DNA from: an uncultured Phocaeicola sp. | GTDB lineage: Bacteria > Bacteroidota > Bacteroidia > Bacteroidales > Bacteroidaceae | Length of the DNA: 26,861 bases | Assembly: GCA_948956705.1 (NCBI GenBank) | Contig: CARCZS010000009.1 | Coordinates: 1-26,861, forward strand | Direction of reading: 5' to 3' | In this document: positions 1 to 8,231 of the stretch, piece after piece | Layout: every line of letters starts with the position of its first letter | How positions within the stretch are numbered: position 1 is the first letter of the stretch | Notes under the pieces: generated by a model | The model's input: the letters and a program-made list of their open reading frames with translations, nothing else | Told to the model about the DNA's origin: nothing | Database searches by the model: none | Program-made: the position numbers and the translations under genes

Positions 1-7
1 GTTTTCC

Positions 8-112
8 AAAAAGACCTTGGTGTTTAAAAAGAACCTCAAAGTCTTTTTTAAAAAGGTCGTTGTGTTTTCAGAAAAGCTCGGCATCTTTTTTAAAAAGCTC
101 GGTATGTTTTTC
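8..112. repeat. Degenerate A-tract/T-tract tandem array
   Basis: Five units of about 18 to 24 bases each begin with AAAAAG or AAAAG (at 8, 26, 50, 72 and 92), continue with a short C/G-containing word, and end in a run of T. The last two units are closest, sharing AAAAGCTCGG followed by YAT and a T-run. Unit length drifts, so this is an imperfect array, not a clean tandem repeat. A similar style of sequence occurs at the far right end of the window (26690-26735). Function is not known to me. Confidence 0.6.
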
Positions 113-225
113 ATGTAGGGGCAGATTGCATCATCCCCTCACCAAGTCGGGTATTCCTTCTTTTCCGTTCATCCTTACATTTTAATTAAAACACTCACAT
201 AATCAATCGGTTAAGAATGACAGCA

Positions 226-489
226 CATCCCCTCATCCTCCCTTCAGCCGCGCTTTCCAAGTCCCTTCACAAGCTGCCTTCAGCAATTCCCAGTGTATTC
301 ATCTTTTTAGCCTGCCGTTTTCTGTAGGGGCAGACCCGTGTGTCTGCCCGAGAACAGTTCACTTTAAGTTATTGGGGGCATTGGGCGGACACATGGGTCC
401 GCCCCTACCGTAAAGCGCTATTGAAAAAGTTCAAAAGCCGGAAGAAACTTCACAAAATGAAAGGAGGCTGAAGGGGCGGTGACGGGATG
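226..489. repeat. Dispersed CATCCC...TTCAGCC word, inverted copies
   Basis: The word CATCCCCTCATCCTCCCTTC followed by AGCC is present at 226-249. A close copy lies on the minus strand at 489-462 (CATCCCGTCACC, then CCCCTTCAGCCTCC). A shorter copy, CATCCCCTCACC, starts near 131 on the plus strand. The two full copies face each other and bracket the hairpin pair at 324-408, so the whole may be one composite intergenic element. Confidence 0.45.
324..408. repeat. Paired inverted hairpin element (REP-like)
   Basis: A 26-base arm at 324-349 is repeated inverted at 383-408 with 23 of 26 positions identical. Each arm is itself a hairpin: GGGCAGAC (328-335) pairs with GTCTGCCC (342-349), and GGGCGGAC (383-390) pairs with GTCCGCCC (397-404), each with a six-base loop. 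Two of the three differences between arms form one compensatory A-T to G-C pair change; the third is in the loop. A degenerate third start, GTAGGGGCAGA, lies at 115-125. This resembles repetitive extragenic palindrome families. No transposase is visible nearby. Confidence 0.75.
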
Positions 490-1036
490 CCCGTTCACTA
501 CCGGAACCCCCACTGGCAGGGCGTTTCAATGGCTAATGAAAGGAGGAAGGGAGAAACAACGCAATTATTGGTAGATGTCGGGATTCGGGTAAACGTCTTT
601 TAGTCTGGTTATTTGGAAGAAAGAGAAACAATTCTGTTAATGTATACTAAGGTGCTATATCAGTGAAAAGCCATTTTAAACTTGAATGCTTACTAGTTCT
701 CTTTTAATATTAATAAAGATTGATGGATGTTTCTCTTTCAAGTGTAAAACCATACGCTGACACAAGCCTGTATATATGTATGTATTGTATCAGGTTTTGT
801 AATATGGATTAGGGAGAAGAATAGAAAAGATTTTTAAAGAACTATTTTATAGCTGGCACTTTTTTAAAGAAGCTCTAGTTATATAATTTTGTTCATTAGA
901 ATAGAAAAAAGAAGCGAGGAAAGTTATGTGTGAAAGTCTAAGCCTCTAAGGTGATGTAATGGGACATGGAGAATGAAAGAATAGTAGGTGCTATAAAAAT
1001 AATAGCATATTAGATTCTTTCTTAACTATTAAGTAA

Positions 1037-1044
1037 TATATTTG
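1037..1044 (+). promoter_or_regulatory. Candidate -7 box before the ECF sigma gene
   Basis: TATATTTG fits the Bacteroides housekeeping -7 consensus TAnnTTTG and lies 17 bases before the sigma factor start codon. No convincing TTTG -33 box is seen at the usual 19 to 21 base spacing. This suggests a very short leader. Confidence 0.45.
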
Positions 1045-1061
1045 CGTATAATTAATAACGA

Positions 1062-1607
1062 ATGACTGAAAAGGAATTAATCGTACAGTTGAAAGAAGGA
1101 GATGAAAAAGCCTTTACCACTTTGTATAGAAGGTATTGGCCGAAGGTTTATAATTTCTCTCGTTTATACTTATCTTCTATTTTGGAGATTGAAGAGGTTG
1201 TGCAAGAGGTATTTGTTAAAGTTTGGGAGAGTCGCACCTTGTTGCGTGAGGATGATAACTTTAAAGGATTCCTTTTTATTATTACTCGTAATTTAGTTTT
1301 TAATCAATTTCGCAGGAGCTTTAATGAAAATGCATATAAACTGACTGTATTAAGTAGTGTTATGCCTTATTATAATCTTGAAGAAGAACTTAGTGCGGCC
1401 GATTTGCAAGAATTTATAGAAAAAATGGTCAAAGAACTTCCTCCACGGCAACAGGAAGTGTTCAACCTGAGCCGGAATGCTCATTTAACGTATAAGGAAA
1501 TTTCTATCCGTCTGAATATCAGTGAAAAAACTGTAGAAAGACATATTAATGAAGCTCTGAAGTTTTTGAAGAAGAACATAATGCTTTATCTTATTTTTAT
1601 CTTTTAA
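1062..1607 (+). CDS. ECF-type RNA polymerase sigma factor (FecI-like)
   Basis: This 181-residue protein is a sigma-70 family factor of the extracytoplasmic function class, which directs RNA polymerase to a few target promoters after an envelope signal. Region 2 covers about residues 10-80 (core-binding and -10 recognition, with the WPKVYNFSRLYL and EVVQEVFVKVWES segments). Region 4 covers about 115-172 and holds the helix-turn-helix LTYKEISIRLNISEKTVERH. Length is typical for the family. It is followed by a FecR-type anti-sigma gene and a SusC with an STN domain, the standard trans-envelope switch of Bacteroides glycan loci. It is therefore expected to activate the downstream SusC/SusD genes when ligand binds SusC. 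The exact ligand is not visible here. Confidence 0.93.
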   Translation: MTEKELIVQLKEGDEKAFTTLYRRYWPKVYNFSRLYLSSILEIEEVVQEVFVKVWESRTLLREDDNFKGFLFIITRNLVFNQFRRSFNENAYKLTVLSSVMPYYNLEEELSAADLQEFIEKMVKELPPRQQEVFNLSRNAHLTYKEISIRLNISEKTVERHINEALKFLKKNIMLYLIFIF

Positions 1608-1650
1608 ATTACTTCATTTTTGATTTTTACAAAAAAAAGCGCTTTCGTCT

Positions 1651-1695
1651 GGGGGTACTTTATTAGTTGTGCGTATTTATAATAGATGCGTATAA
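1651..1695 (+). promoter_or_regulatory. Candidate promoter before the anti-sigma gene
   Basis: The 118-base gap between sigma and anti-sigma genes contains GGGGGTA (1651-1657) and, 14 bases on, CGTATTTATAATAG, then TGCGTATAA (1687-1695). TGCGTATAA also occurs at 1043-1051 directly before the sigma gene, and a related CGTTTATA lies before susC. ECF factors often read CGT-containing -10 elements, so this may be an autoregulated promoter. This is inference from shared words only. Confidence 0.3.
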
Positions 1696-1725
1696 AATTT
1701 ATCTGTGCAAAAAATAAAATGTAAA

Positions 1726-2688
1726 ATGAGCAAAAATCGGGATGATGTAATAAAGAAACTGTTTGAACGTTCTCTGGAACCCAAGGAAAGAGGGGAACTG
1801 AATAATTATGAGTTTATTAATGATGCTCTTCGCAAACAATGGGAAGAGGTACCTGCTACTATTGATCCGGTAAGAGAAGAACGTATTTTGCATAGTATAT
1901 TGAAGAGTATTAGAAGAAAGAAAAATCATTTCACTTATTCTTTCTATCGATATGGAATAGCTGTATCAGTGGCTATATGTATGTTGCTTTCGGCGTTATT
2001 ATTTGTGAAAAGCGGTCATCAGGAAGTGATTTATGTTGTGAATACCGGATATCAGTCAATGGACTCAGTGAAATTGGCGGATGGTACGAAGGTAATGTTA
2101 GGTGCAGGTAGTAAACTTACCTATCCTCAAAAATTTTCAGGCTCTAATCGCGAGGTTAAATTGTCTGGACAAGCATTTTTTAATGTGAGCCCCAATAAAG
2201 CTCATCCGTTTATTGTGAAAACTAAAAAGATGGATGTAACGGTAATGGGAACTTCTTTTGAAATATTTAGTTATGATAACGATAAAGAGGTAGAGGCTAT
2301 TTTGTTGACAGGGAAAGTGAAAGTCGCGATTTCAGACAATAAGAAGTTGGAAGGTAAAATATATACTTTAGCTCCAAATGAAAAGTTGACTTATAGTGAG
2401 GAAAAAGGAGTGAGTCTTACAAATATTGATGCAGATGCTTATTCTGGTTGGCGAAAGGGGAAGAGAATAAGTTTCAAGAATGAAACCTTGCAGATGATAT
2501 TGAATAGATTGGAAAAGTGGTATGGGCAAAGGATAGAGTGTGATCCTCAATTAGCTGAATATTATCGTTTCACTTTTACTGTACATAGCGAACCGTTGGG
2601 CCTAATATTAAATTACATATCACATAGTGCTCCATTGACTTATAAAATGGTTGGTAATAATCATTATTTGATAGAAGCAAAGGAATAA
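1726..2688 (+). CDS. FecR-family anti-sigma factor
   Basis: A 320-residue membrane-spanning anti-sigma factor that would hold the adjacent ECF sigma inactive in the cytoplasm and sense the state of SusC from the periplasm. The N-terminal ~70 residues are the charged cytoplasmic sigma-binding part. One membrane helix lies at about 76-95 (YGIAVSVAICMLLSALLFV). The periplasmic FecR domain follows (SVKLADGTKVMLGAGSKLTY, then VKLSGQAFFNV and VTVMGTSFEIF). A C-terminal DUF4974-type domain (about 245-318) resembles the STN fold. I chose ATG at 1726; the frame is open back to a GTG at 1705, but that start adds seven unlikely residues. The gene is co-oriented with its sigma factor. Confidence 0.92.
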   Translation: MSKNRDDVIKKLFERSLEPKERGELNNYEFINDALRKQWEEVPATIDPVREERILHSILKSIRRKKNHFTYSFYRYGIAVSVAICMLLSALLFVKSGHQEVIYVVNTGYQSMDSVKLADGTKVMLGAGSKLTYPQKFSGSNREVKLSGQAFFNVSPNKAHPFIVKTKKMDVTVMGTSFEIFSYDNDKEVEAILLTGKVKVAISDNKKLEGKIYTLAPNEKLTYSEEKGVSLTNIDADAYSGWRKGKRISFKNETLQMILNRLEKWYGQRIECDPQLAEYYRFTFTVHSEPLGLILNYISHSAPLTYKMVGNNHYLIEAKE

Positions 2689-2835
2689 GTAATATAGTAG
2701 AACTTTAAAATTTAATGCTTATGAAAAACACTAGGCTATGATAAACATCCCCCTATGGGATTATTTGAGAACGTTTATATTTCCATTAAATGGAATTACT
2801 GTTAATTTTTTAATCTAATAAACAATTCAAATTTT

Positions 2836-5800
2836 ATGAAAAAAAGTAATCTGCGGTTATTTTATCCGCAAAAAGTGAAAAGACATCTCTTTTGTGTCTT
2901 AATGGCTTGTGCTGCTTGTTCAATACCGGCAAATGCTTTTACTCAGGCCACTTCTATCTCACTAACTAAGTCGAATGTTTCCATGCACTCTGTAATGCAG
3001 GAAATAGAAAAACTTAGTGACTATACGTTTTTTTATAATGATAACCAAATTAGACTAAACAAAAAGATTTCTGTGAATGTCAAGAATGCTTCTATTGAGC
3101 AGGTATTAAATCAAATGTTTAAAGATTCTGGTTATACTTATAAAATAGTAAATAACCAAATTCTTATTTCGACAGTAAAAGCTGTAAGTGTAATAGAACA
3201 TCAGCAACAGAAGAACAGAACTATAACAGGTTGTGTAAAAGATGTGAATGGTGAACCCATTATTGGTGCTTCAGTTGTTGAAAAGGGGGTTACCACAAAT
3301 GGAACAGTTACGGATTTTGAAGGTAATTACACTCTGACGATTTCTAGTGATGAATTGCAAATTAGCTATATAGGTTATTTACCTCAAGTAGTAAAAATAC
3401 ACTCGGGTACTTCTTTTTATAATGTAACTTTAAAAGAGGATACCAAAACATTGGATGAAGTCGTAGTTATCGGGTATGGCACCCAAAAGAAGGTGAATTT
3501 AACAGGTTCTGTTGCTTCTGTTAACTCAAGCGAAATTAAAGACCGTGTTCAGACTAATGTGCTTTCGGCTGTTCAAGGTACAGTACCTGGAGTGACTGTA
3601 ATTTCTCGTCCGGGATCTACTCCATCTATAAACTTCCGTGGACGTGGTAATTTGGGAACTTCAGAACCTCTTTATGTGATTGATGGTGCTATTGCGGATG
3701 CTGCGTTTTTTCAAAGTCTTAATCCTAATTCTATAGAAAGTATTTCCTTTTTGAAGGATGCTTCATCTTCTTCTATTTATGGTTCTCGTGCAGCTTATGG
3801 TGTTGTATTGGTGACTACCAAAAATGGCGAAAAGGGAAAGATGAATGTCTCATATAGTGGCTTGGTGGGTATGAAAACTCCTACTTATCTGCCTAAAACT
3901 GTGGATTCATGGGAGTATGCTTCTATGTTGAATGAAGGTATGTATAACCGTAATGCGGCAAATGGTAAATATCAGGCATATTCGCAGGAAGAAATTGATA
4001 AATTTAGAAATGGAACAGATCTTGACTATTATCCTAATACGGATTGGGCTGATTTGGTGTTGGATAAACATGTATTGACTACCCAACATTCTGTAAGCTT
4101 CAGTGGGGGAAGCGATAAAGTACGCTATTTTATGAATTTGGGATATATGTATGATGATAAGCCTAATTTTATGTCAGGGCAGGACAAAACTCGTTATACA
4201 TTGGATACTAATATAGCATCGGATATTACTAAATGGTTTACTGTTAAAGGTAGTATTAAATACATACGCAATGTGTCTGATACAGAACATGGACAACCTT
4301 GGATGGGAAACTTTTTATTGGTTCCCTCTATTATGGTAGGTCAACAGTCAAATGGAGAATGGGGAAGTATTGCCGGTGGCAAACAGGCTACCCAATCTTT
4401 TATCACAGGCAATCCTCTTCGTGCTTTAAGTAAAAAAAATTGGAGTAAATCCAAGACTGAAGAAACAATGTATGATTTAGGTTTTGATATAAAACCAGTT
4501 AAAGGGTTGGTGATTAGCGGTCAAGGAGTGTTTCGCGGCCAAGAGTATAAGGGTAAGTCTTACACTGCATTGCAAGATGAAGTGAAGACTTTCGAGACTG
4601 GTGTACCTATTGGTGGTACCGGTACTTATACAAACTCTATGAGTATGAACTGGAGTAGTGTAACACGTATGCTGTATACTGGAACTGTAAAATATGATTG
4701 GTCTAATTCGATACATAATATTAGTGCATTAGCTGGTACTTCTTATGAGCACTATAAATATGAAGCATTGAGTGCAGGGCGTAAAAACTTTCCATCTGAT
4801 GCTTTGGTGGATTTGAACGGTGGCTCTAATGCTGGAAAAGATCTTTCTAATGGTGGTGGAATGACTGAATACAAGATTCTTTCATACTTTGGACGTATTA
4901 ATTATTCATTAATGGATCGTTATTTATTAGAAGCTAATATTCGTGCGGATGCCTCTTCACGTTTCTATAAAGATAATCGTTGGGGATATTTCCCTTCATT
5001 CTCTGCCGGTTGGCGTATTAGCCAAGAAGAGTTTATGAAAAATCTATCTTGGATTAATAATTTGAAGATTAGAGCATCTTGGGGTACGTTGGGTAATATT
5101 AATAATGTAGGGAACTATGATTATTTCCAAAATTACAATTTAGGTTCTGATTACAATTTCAATGATGAGGCTGTAAAAGGTATTCTGGAATCTAAACCGG
5201 CCAATTTAGGTTTGGGCTGGGAAACGGTTGCTTTGACTGATTTTGGTGTAGATATTGATTTGTTTGATAATAAATTAAGCATTGTTGCCGATTATTATAT
5301 CAAAAATACCAGTGATATTTTGTTGGGCTATAATGTGCCGGTAGAAACTGGTATTTGGAGCGCACCGTCTCAAAATATCGGAAAAGTGAAAAATACAGGC
5401 TTTGAGATGGCTCTTACATATAGAGGTAATGTTGGTGGTTTGAAATATACAGTAACTGGTAACATTGCAACTAATAAAAATAAAGTTGTGGACTTAGCCG
5501 GTTCAGATGATATCATTAGTAATGGTGGTGATAAAATTCGTTTTATATTAAGAGAAGGTGAGCCTATCGGTTCATTCTATGGATATAAGACTGATGGACT
5601 TTATACGCAAGAAGAAATTGATGCAGGACGCTTTTATACTTTTGGCCGTATTCCTAATGCCGGTGATATTAAATATGTTCCTCAACGTGAGGATGTGAAG
5701 TATTATGGTGACTTGGATGCGAATGAGGATAAATCTCATGCAGCTATTTCTGGTGAGGATCGTACAATCATTGGTAAAGATGTTCCTGATTTTACTTATG

Positions 5801-6276
5801 GGGTTAATTTGAATCTGCAATGGAAGAATTTTGAATTGTCTGTATTTGGCCAAGGTGTAAGCGGTACAATGACAGCTTTTGAATCAGAGCAAATCTCAGC
5901 CTTTATGTTGAATGCCAACCCTCGTGAGTTTCACCGGGGGCGTTGGACACAAGAAAATCCTAATCCGCGTGCCGTATATCCGCGTATTTATGGAGGACAT
6001 AGTTTAGATGACTATAATCAATATTTCTCAGACTATCAGTTGTTTGATTCGGACTATTTCCGTATTAAAAGTATCTCTTTAGGATATATGGTTCCTGCAA
6101 ATGTAGTGAAGAGTTGGGGCTTGAGTAGCTTGAAGTTCTTTGTAACAGGAGAGAACTTATTTACATTACGTGCTGATGATAAAATGAAAGATTTTGATCC
6201 TGAATCGCCTTCAGGACGTGGCTTGAGCTATTTAGGTAGTAAATCCGTAGCATTTGGTGTGAATGTTTCATTTTAA
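2836..6276 (+). CDS. SusC-family TonB-dependent glycan transporter with STN domain
   Basis: A 1146-residue outer-membrane transporter that imports oligosaccharides bound by its SusD partner. Order of domains: signal peptide ending near residue 34; STN (secretin/TonB N-terminal) signalling domain about 40-115; carboxypeptidase-D-like domain about 129-200; the linker LDEVVVIGYGTQKK at 207-219; plug domain about 220-330 (PGVTVISRPGS, then PLYVIDGAI and FLKDASSSSIYGSRAAYGV); beta barrel to the C terminus ending in aromatic VSF. The STN domain is present only in receptors that signal to FecR-type anti-sigma factors, which matches the two genes upstream. The reading frame is AT-rich compared with the genes after 11600. 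Confidence 0.96.
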   Translation: MKKSNLRLFYPQKVKRHLFCVLMACAACSIPANAFTQATSISLTKSNVSMHSVMQEIEKLSDYTFFYNDNQIRLNKKISVNVKNASIEQVLNQMFKDSGYTYKIVNNQILISTVKAVSVIEHQQQKNRTITGCVKDVNGEPIIGASVVEKGVTTNGTVTDFEGNYTLTISSDELQISYIGYLPQVVKIHSGTSFYNVTLKEDTKTLDEVVVIGYGTQKKVNLTGSVASVNSSEIKDRVQTNVLSAVQGTVPGVTVISRPGSTPSINFRGRGNLGTSEPLYVIDGAIADAAFFQSLNPNSIESISFLKDASSSSIYGSRAAYGVVLVTTKNGEKGKMNVSYSGLVGMKTPTYLPKTVDSWEYASMLNEGMYNRNAANGKYQAYSQEEIDKFRNGTDLDYYPNTDWADLVLDKHVLTTQHSVSFSGGSDKVRYFMNLGYMYDDKPNFMSGQDKTRYTLDTNIASDITKWFTVKGSIKYIRNVSDTEHGQPWMGNFLLVPSIMVGQQSNGEWGSIAGGKQATQSFITGNPLRALSKKNWSKSKTEETMYDLGFDIKPVKGLVISGQGVFRGQEYKGKSYTALQDEVKTFETGVPIGGTGTYTNSMSMNWSSVTRMLYTGTVKYDWSNSIHNISALAGTSYEHYKYEALSAGRKNFPSDALVDLNGGSNAGKDLSNGGGMTEYKILSYFGRINYSLMDRYLLEANIRADASSRFYKDNRWGYFPSFSAGWRISQEEFMKNLSWINNLKIRASWGTLGNINNVGNYDYFQNYNLGSDYNFNDEAVKGILESKPANLGLGWETVALTDFGVDIDLFDNKLSIVADYYIKNTSDILLGYNVPVETGIWSAPSQNIGKVKNTGFEMALTYRGNVGGLKYTVTGNIATNKNKVVDLAGSDDIISNGGDKIRFILREGEPIGSFYGYKTDGLYTQEEIDAGRFYTFGRIPNAGDIKYVPQREDVKYYGDLDANEDKSHAAISGEDRTIIGKDVPDFTYGVNLNLQWKNFELSVFGQGVSGTMTAFESEQISAFMLNANPREFHRGRWTQENPNPRAVYPRIYGGHSLDDYNQYFSDYQLFDSDYFRIKSISLGYMVPANVVKSWGLSSLKFFVTGENLFTLRADDKMKDFDPESPSGRGLSYLGSKSVAFGVNVSF

Positions 6277-6304
6277 TTGATAATCTTAAATAACGAATTG
6301 AATT

Positions 6305-8053
6305 ATGAAAAATATAAAGAATTTAGCTGTTCTAGGGTTATTTACAGTTGCTTTTGCTTCATGTGATATGGAGGTAGTACCGCCTTCAGAGATTGCAGCT
6401 GAAAATTTCTGGAAGACAGAAAAGGATGCATGGTATGGTTTGAACGCTTGTTATGCACAAATGAGTGGTATGGATATTTGGGATGAAATGTGTACGGATA
6501 ATGCACATAGTCATAAACCGTGGGAAGGCCCCTATGAATTGATTCAACAAAATGGAGTTAGTTCTGAGAGTGACCGTGGTTATAGCTTCAGTACTATTCG
6601 TATTGTAAATAACTTCCTTGAAAAAGTTGATGGATGTGAAATGGACGCGGCTTTGAAGGAAAGAATGAAAGCTGAAGCACGCTATTTTCGTGCGTCGGAT
6701 TATTTGGATTTAACTACTAAATTTGGTAAAGTTCCTTTGGTTACTACTGTGATGGAGTATGATGCGCCTAATGTGAAGCGTGATCCGGTGGAAACTGTTC
6801 AAGCATTTGTTTTGAGTGAATTAGATGAAATAGCTGAGATATTACCAGATAGTTATCCTGGCGGAGAAGGTTATGAAAAAGGACGAATCACTCGAGCCGG
6901 AGCATTAGCTTTGCGTGCTCGTGCTGCTTTGTATTTTGGTAATTTTGCAGAAGCGGAAGCATCTGCCGGAAAGATAATTCAGGAAGGACATCATAGTTTG
7001 TTCCGTGTGACATCTTTGAATGCCGCTCAACAGAAAGAGGCTGATGAGATGGAACAATATATTGATTTTGAAGCAAAGAATATCGATAAGGATAAGTTTG
7101 TGAAAGGTATGTTCAGTTATGAATGTCTGTGGCATAAGGAGAATGCCAATCCTGATAATCCAGAGTATTTGGTGACCCGGGGGTATATGGCAGATGATAA
7201 TAACTACGATTGGACTCGCTATACTTATATTCGTCCTAGTCAATTGGTTTCTGGCTATTCTTCATACGAACCGATGCAGGGATTGATTGATGCGTATTGG
7301 GATATTGACGGCAAAACGATACGCCCTGAGATTCCTGTAGCAACCCGTAAAGAGAATTTTGCTAAAATAACAGCTGTTGTTGAAGGAATGGATCAAACTA
7401 CTTATATTAAGACTGTTCCTACTTTGAATCTGAAAGAATATGCCTATATGGATGAGTTCCGTAATCGTGACAGCCGTCTCTATGCTTCTATGTTGTTCCC
7501 TTTTAAAGGATGGCATGAAACAGATTTTGGGACTTTCTATTATCGCTGGAATCCGGCATGGGCTGGATCGGACGGCAATGAATCATGGACAGGATATAGC
7601 TATAGAAAATTGCTTTCTTTGACAGCTTATTCGGATTGGGCTAGTATGGAAGATTATCCGGTTATCCGTTATGCCGAGGTCTTGCTGACTTATGCTGAAG
7701 CGCGGATTCAAACCAAAGGTTGGGATGCTGAAGTCCAAAAGGTATTGAACGATTTACGTGATCGTTGTGGTATGCCTAATGTACCTACAGCAATGCCGTC
7801 TAAGGAGGCTGCTTTGGATTTTGTGCGTAACGAACGTCGTATAGAACTGGCTGCTGAAGGACAACGTTATGATGATATACGTCGTTATGGAGCTGCATAT
7901 TGTAACAAAGTAATGAATGCTACGGTCTATGCTCCTAATGGTTATGAGGTCGTGAATATGACATGGAGTGATCGTTTAATGTTAATGCCTATTCCTCAAG
8001 GAGCGATGGATTTAAATCCGTTGTTGCGGGATGATCAGAATCCGGGATATTAA
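6305..8053 (+). CDS. SusD/RagB-family glycan-binding lipoprotein
   Basis: A 582-residue surface lipoprotein that forms the lid of the SusC transporter and captures glycans. A signal peptide ends in the lipobox AFAS-C with cysteine 20. The SusD N-terminal region begins at about residue 28 (PPSEIAAENFWKTEKDAWYG), TPR-like helices follow (MKAEARYFRASDYLDL, then ALALRARAALYFGNFAEAEA), and the C-terminal SusD signature RNERRIELAAEGQRYDDIRR is present at about 517-537. It starts 28 bases after the susC stop, so the pair is cotranscribed. Family membership is certain; the ligand can only be inferred from the two glycosidase genes downstream. Confidence 0.95.
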   Translation: MKNIKNLAVLGLFTVAFASCDMEVVPPSEIAAENFWKTEKDAWYGLNACYAQMSGMDIWDEMCTDNAHSHKPWEGPYELIQQNGVSSESDRGYSFSTIRIVNNFLEKVDGCEMDAALKERMKAEARYFRASDYLDLTTKFGKVPLVTTVMEYDAPNVKRDPVETVQAFVLSELDEIAEILPDSYPGGEGYEKGRITRAGALALRARAALYFGNFAEAEASAGKIIQEGHHSLFRVTSLNAAQQKEADEMEQYIDFEAKNIDKDKFVKGMFSYECLWHKENANPDNPEYLVTRGYMADDNNYDWTRYTYIRPSQLVSGYSSYEPMQGLIDAYWDIDGKTIRPEIPVATRKENFAKITAVVEGMDQTTYIKTVPTLNLKEYAYMDEFRNRDSRLYASMLFPFKGWHETDFGTFYYRWNPAWAGSDGNESWTGYSYRKLLSLTAYSDWASMEDYPVIRYAEVLLTYAEARIQTKGWDAEVQKVLNDLRDRCGMPNVPTAMPSKEAALDFVRNERRIELAAEGQRYDDIRRYGAAYCNKVMNATVYAPNGYEVVNMTWSDRLMLMPIPQGAMDLNPLLRDDQNPGY

Positions 8054-8084
8054 TCGAGATGAATTTTAGGTGTTAGGATTATGC

Positions 8085-8126
8085 ACGGGATGTGTATGAC
8101 ATTTGTCTTCACATCCCGTTTTTTAT
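8085..8126 (+). terminator. Rho-independent terminator after susD
   Basis: A perfect 10-base stem, ACGGGATGTG (8085-8094) with CACATCCCGT (8110-8119), is followed by a run of six T (8119-8124). It separates the susCD genes from the two glycosidase genes, which would need readthrough or a separate promoter. A weak -7-like TTTCTTTG lies at 8181-8188. Confidence 0.85.
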
Positions 8127-8231
8127 CATTAATGTGTTAAAAAAACATAAGCAAATACAGAGTATATAAGGGAAACTTCCTTTCTTTGTACTTTAATACA
8201 GCGATTGGTTAATTCATTAAATCTAATAAGT

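Larger units (their letters stand above)
1..1061. other. Gene-free intergenic region with short repeats
   Basis: No reading frame here has a plausible start, length and composition. The first 550 bases are rich in short repeats, listed separately: an A/T-tract array, paired hairpins and the CATCCC-TTCAGCC word. The remaining 500 bases are AT-rich and hold scattered short repeats, for example TTTTTAAAGAA at 831-841 and 861-871, and AGGTGCTATA at 650-659 and 986-995. The last 30 bases contain the probable promoter of the sigma factor gene. I see no remnant of a recognisable protein. Confidence 0.7.

Noticed and set aside
1..1061. CRISPR array
   Set aside because: The repeats at 8-112 differ in length and sequence and have no unique spacers of constant size; no cas gene is present.
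1705..1725. GTG at 1705 as the start of the anti-sigma gene
   Set aside because: The ATG at 1726 gives the normal N terminus; the extra seven residues are of no recognised type.
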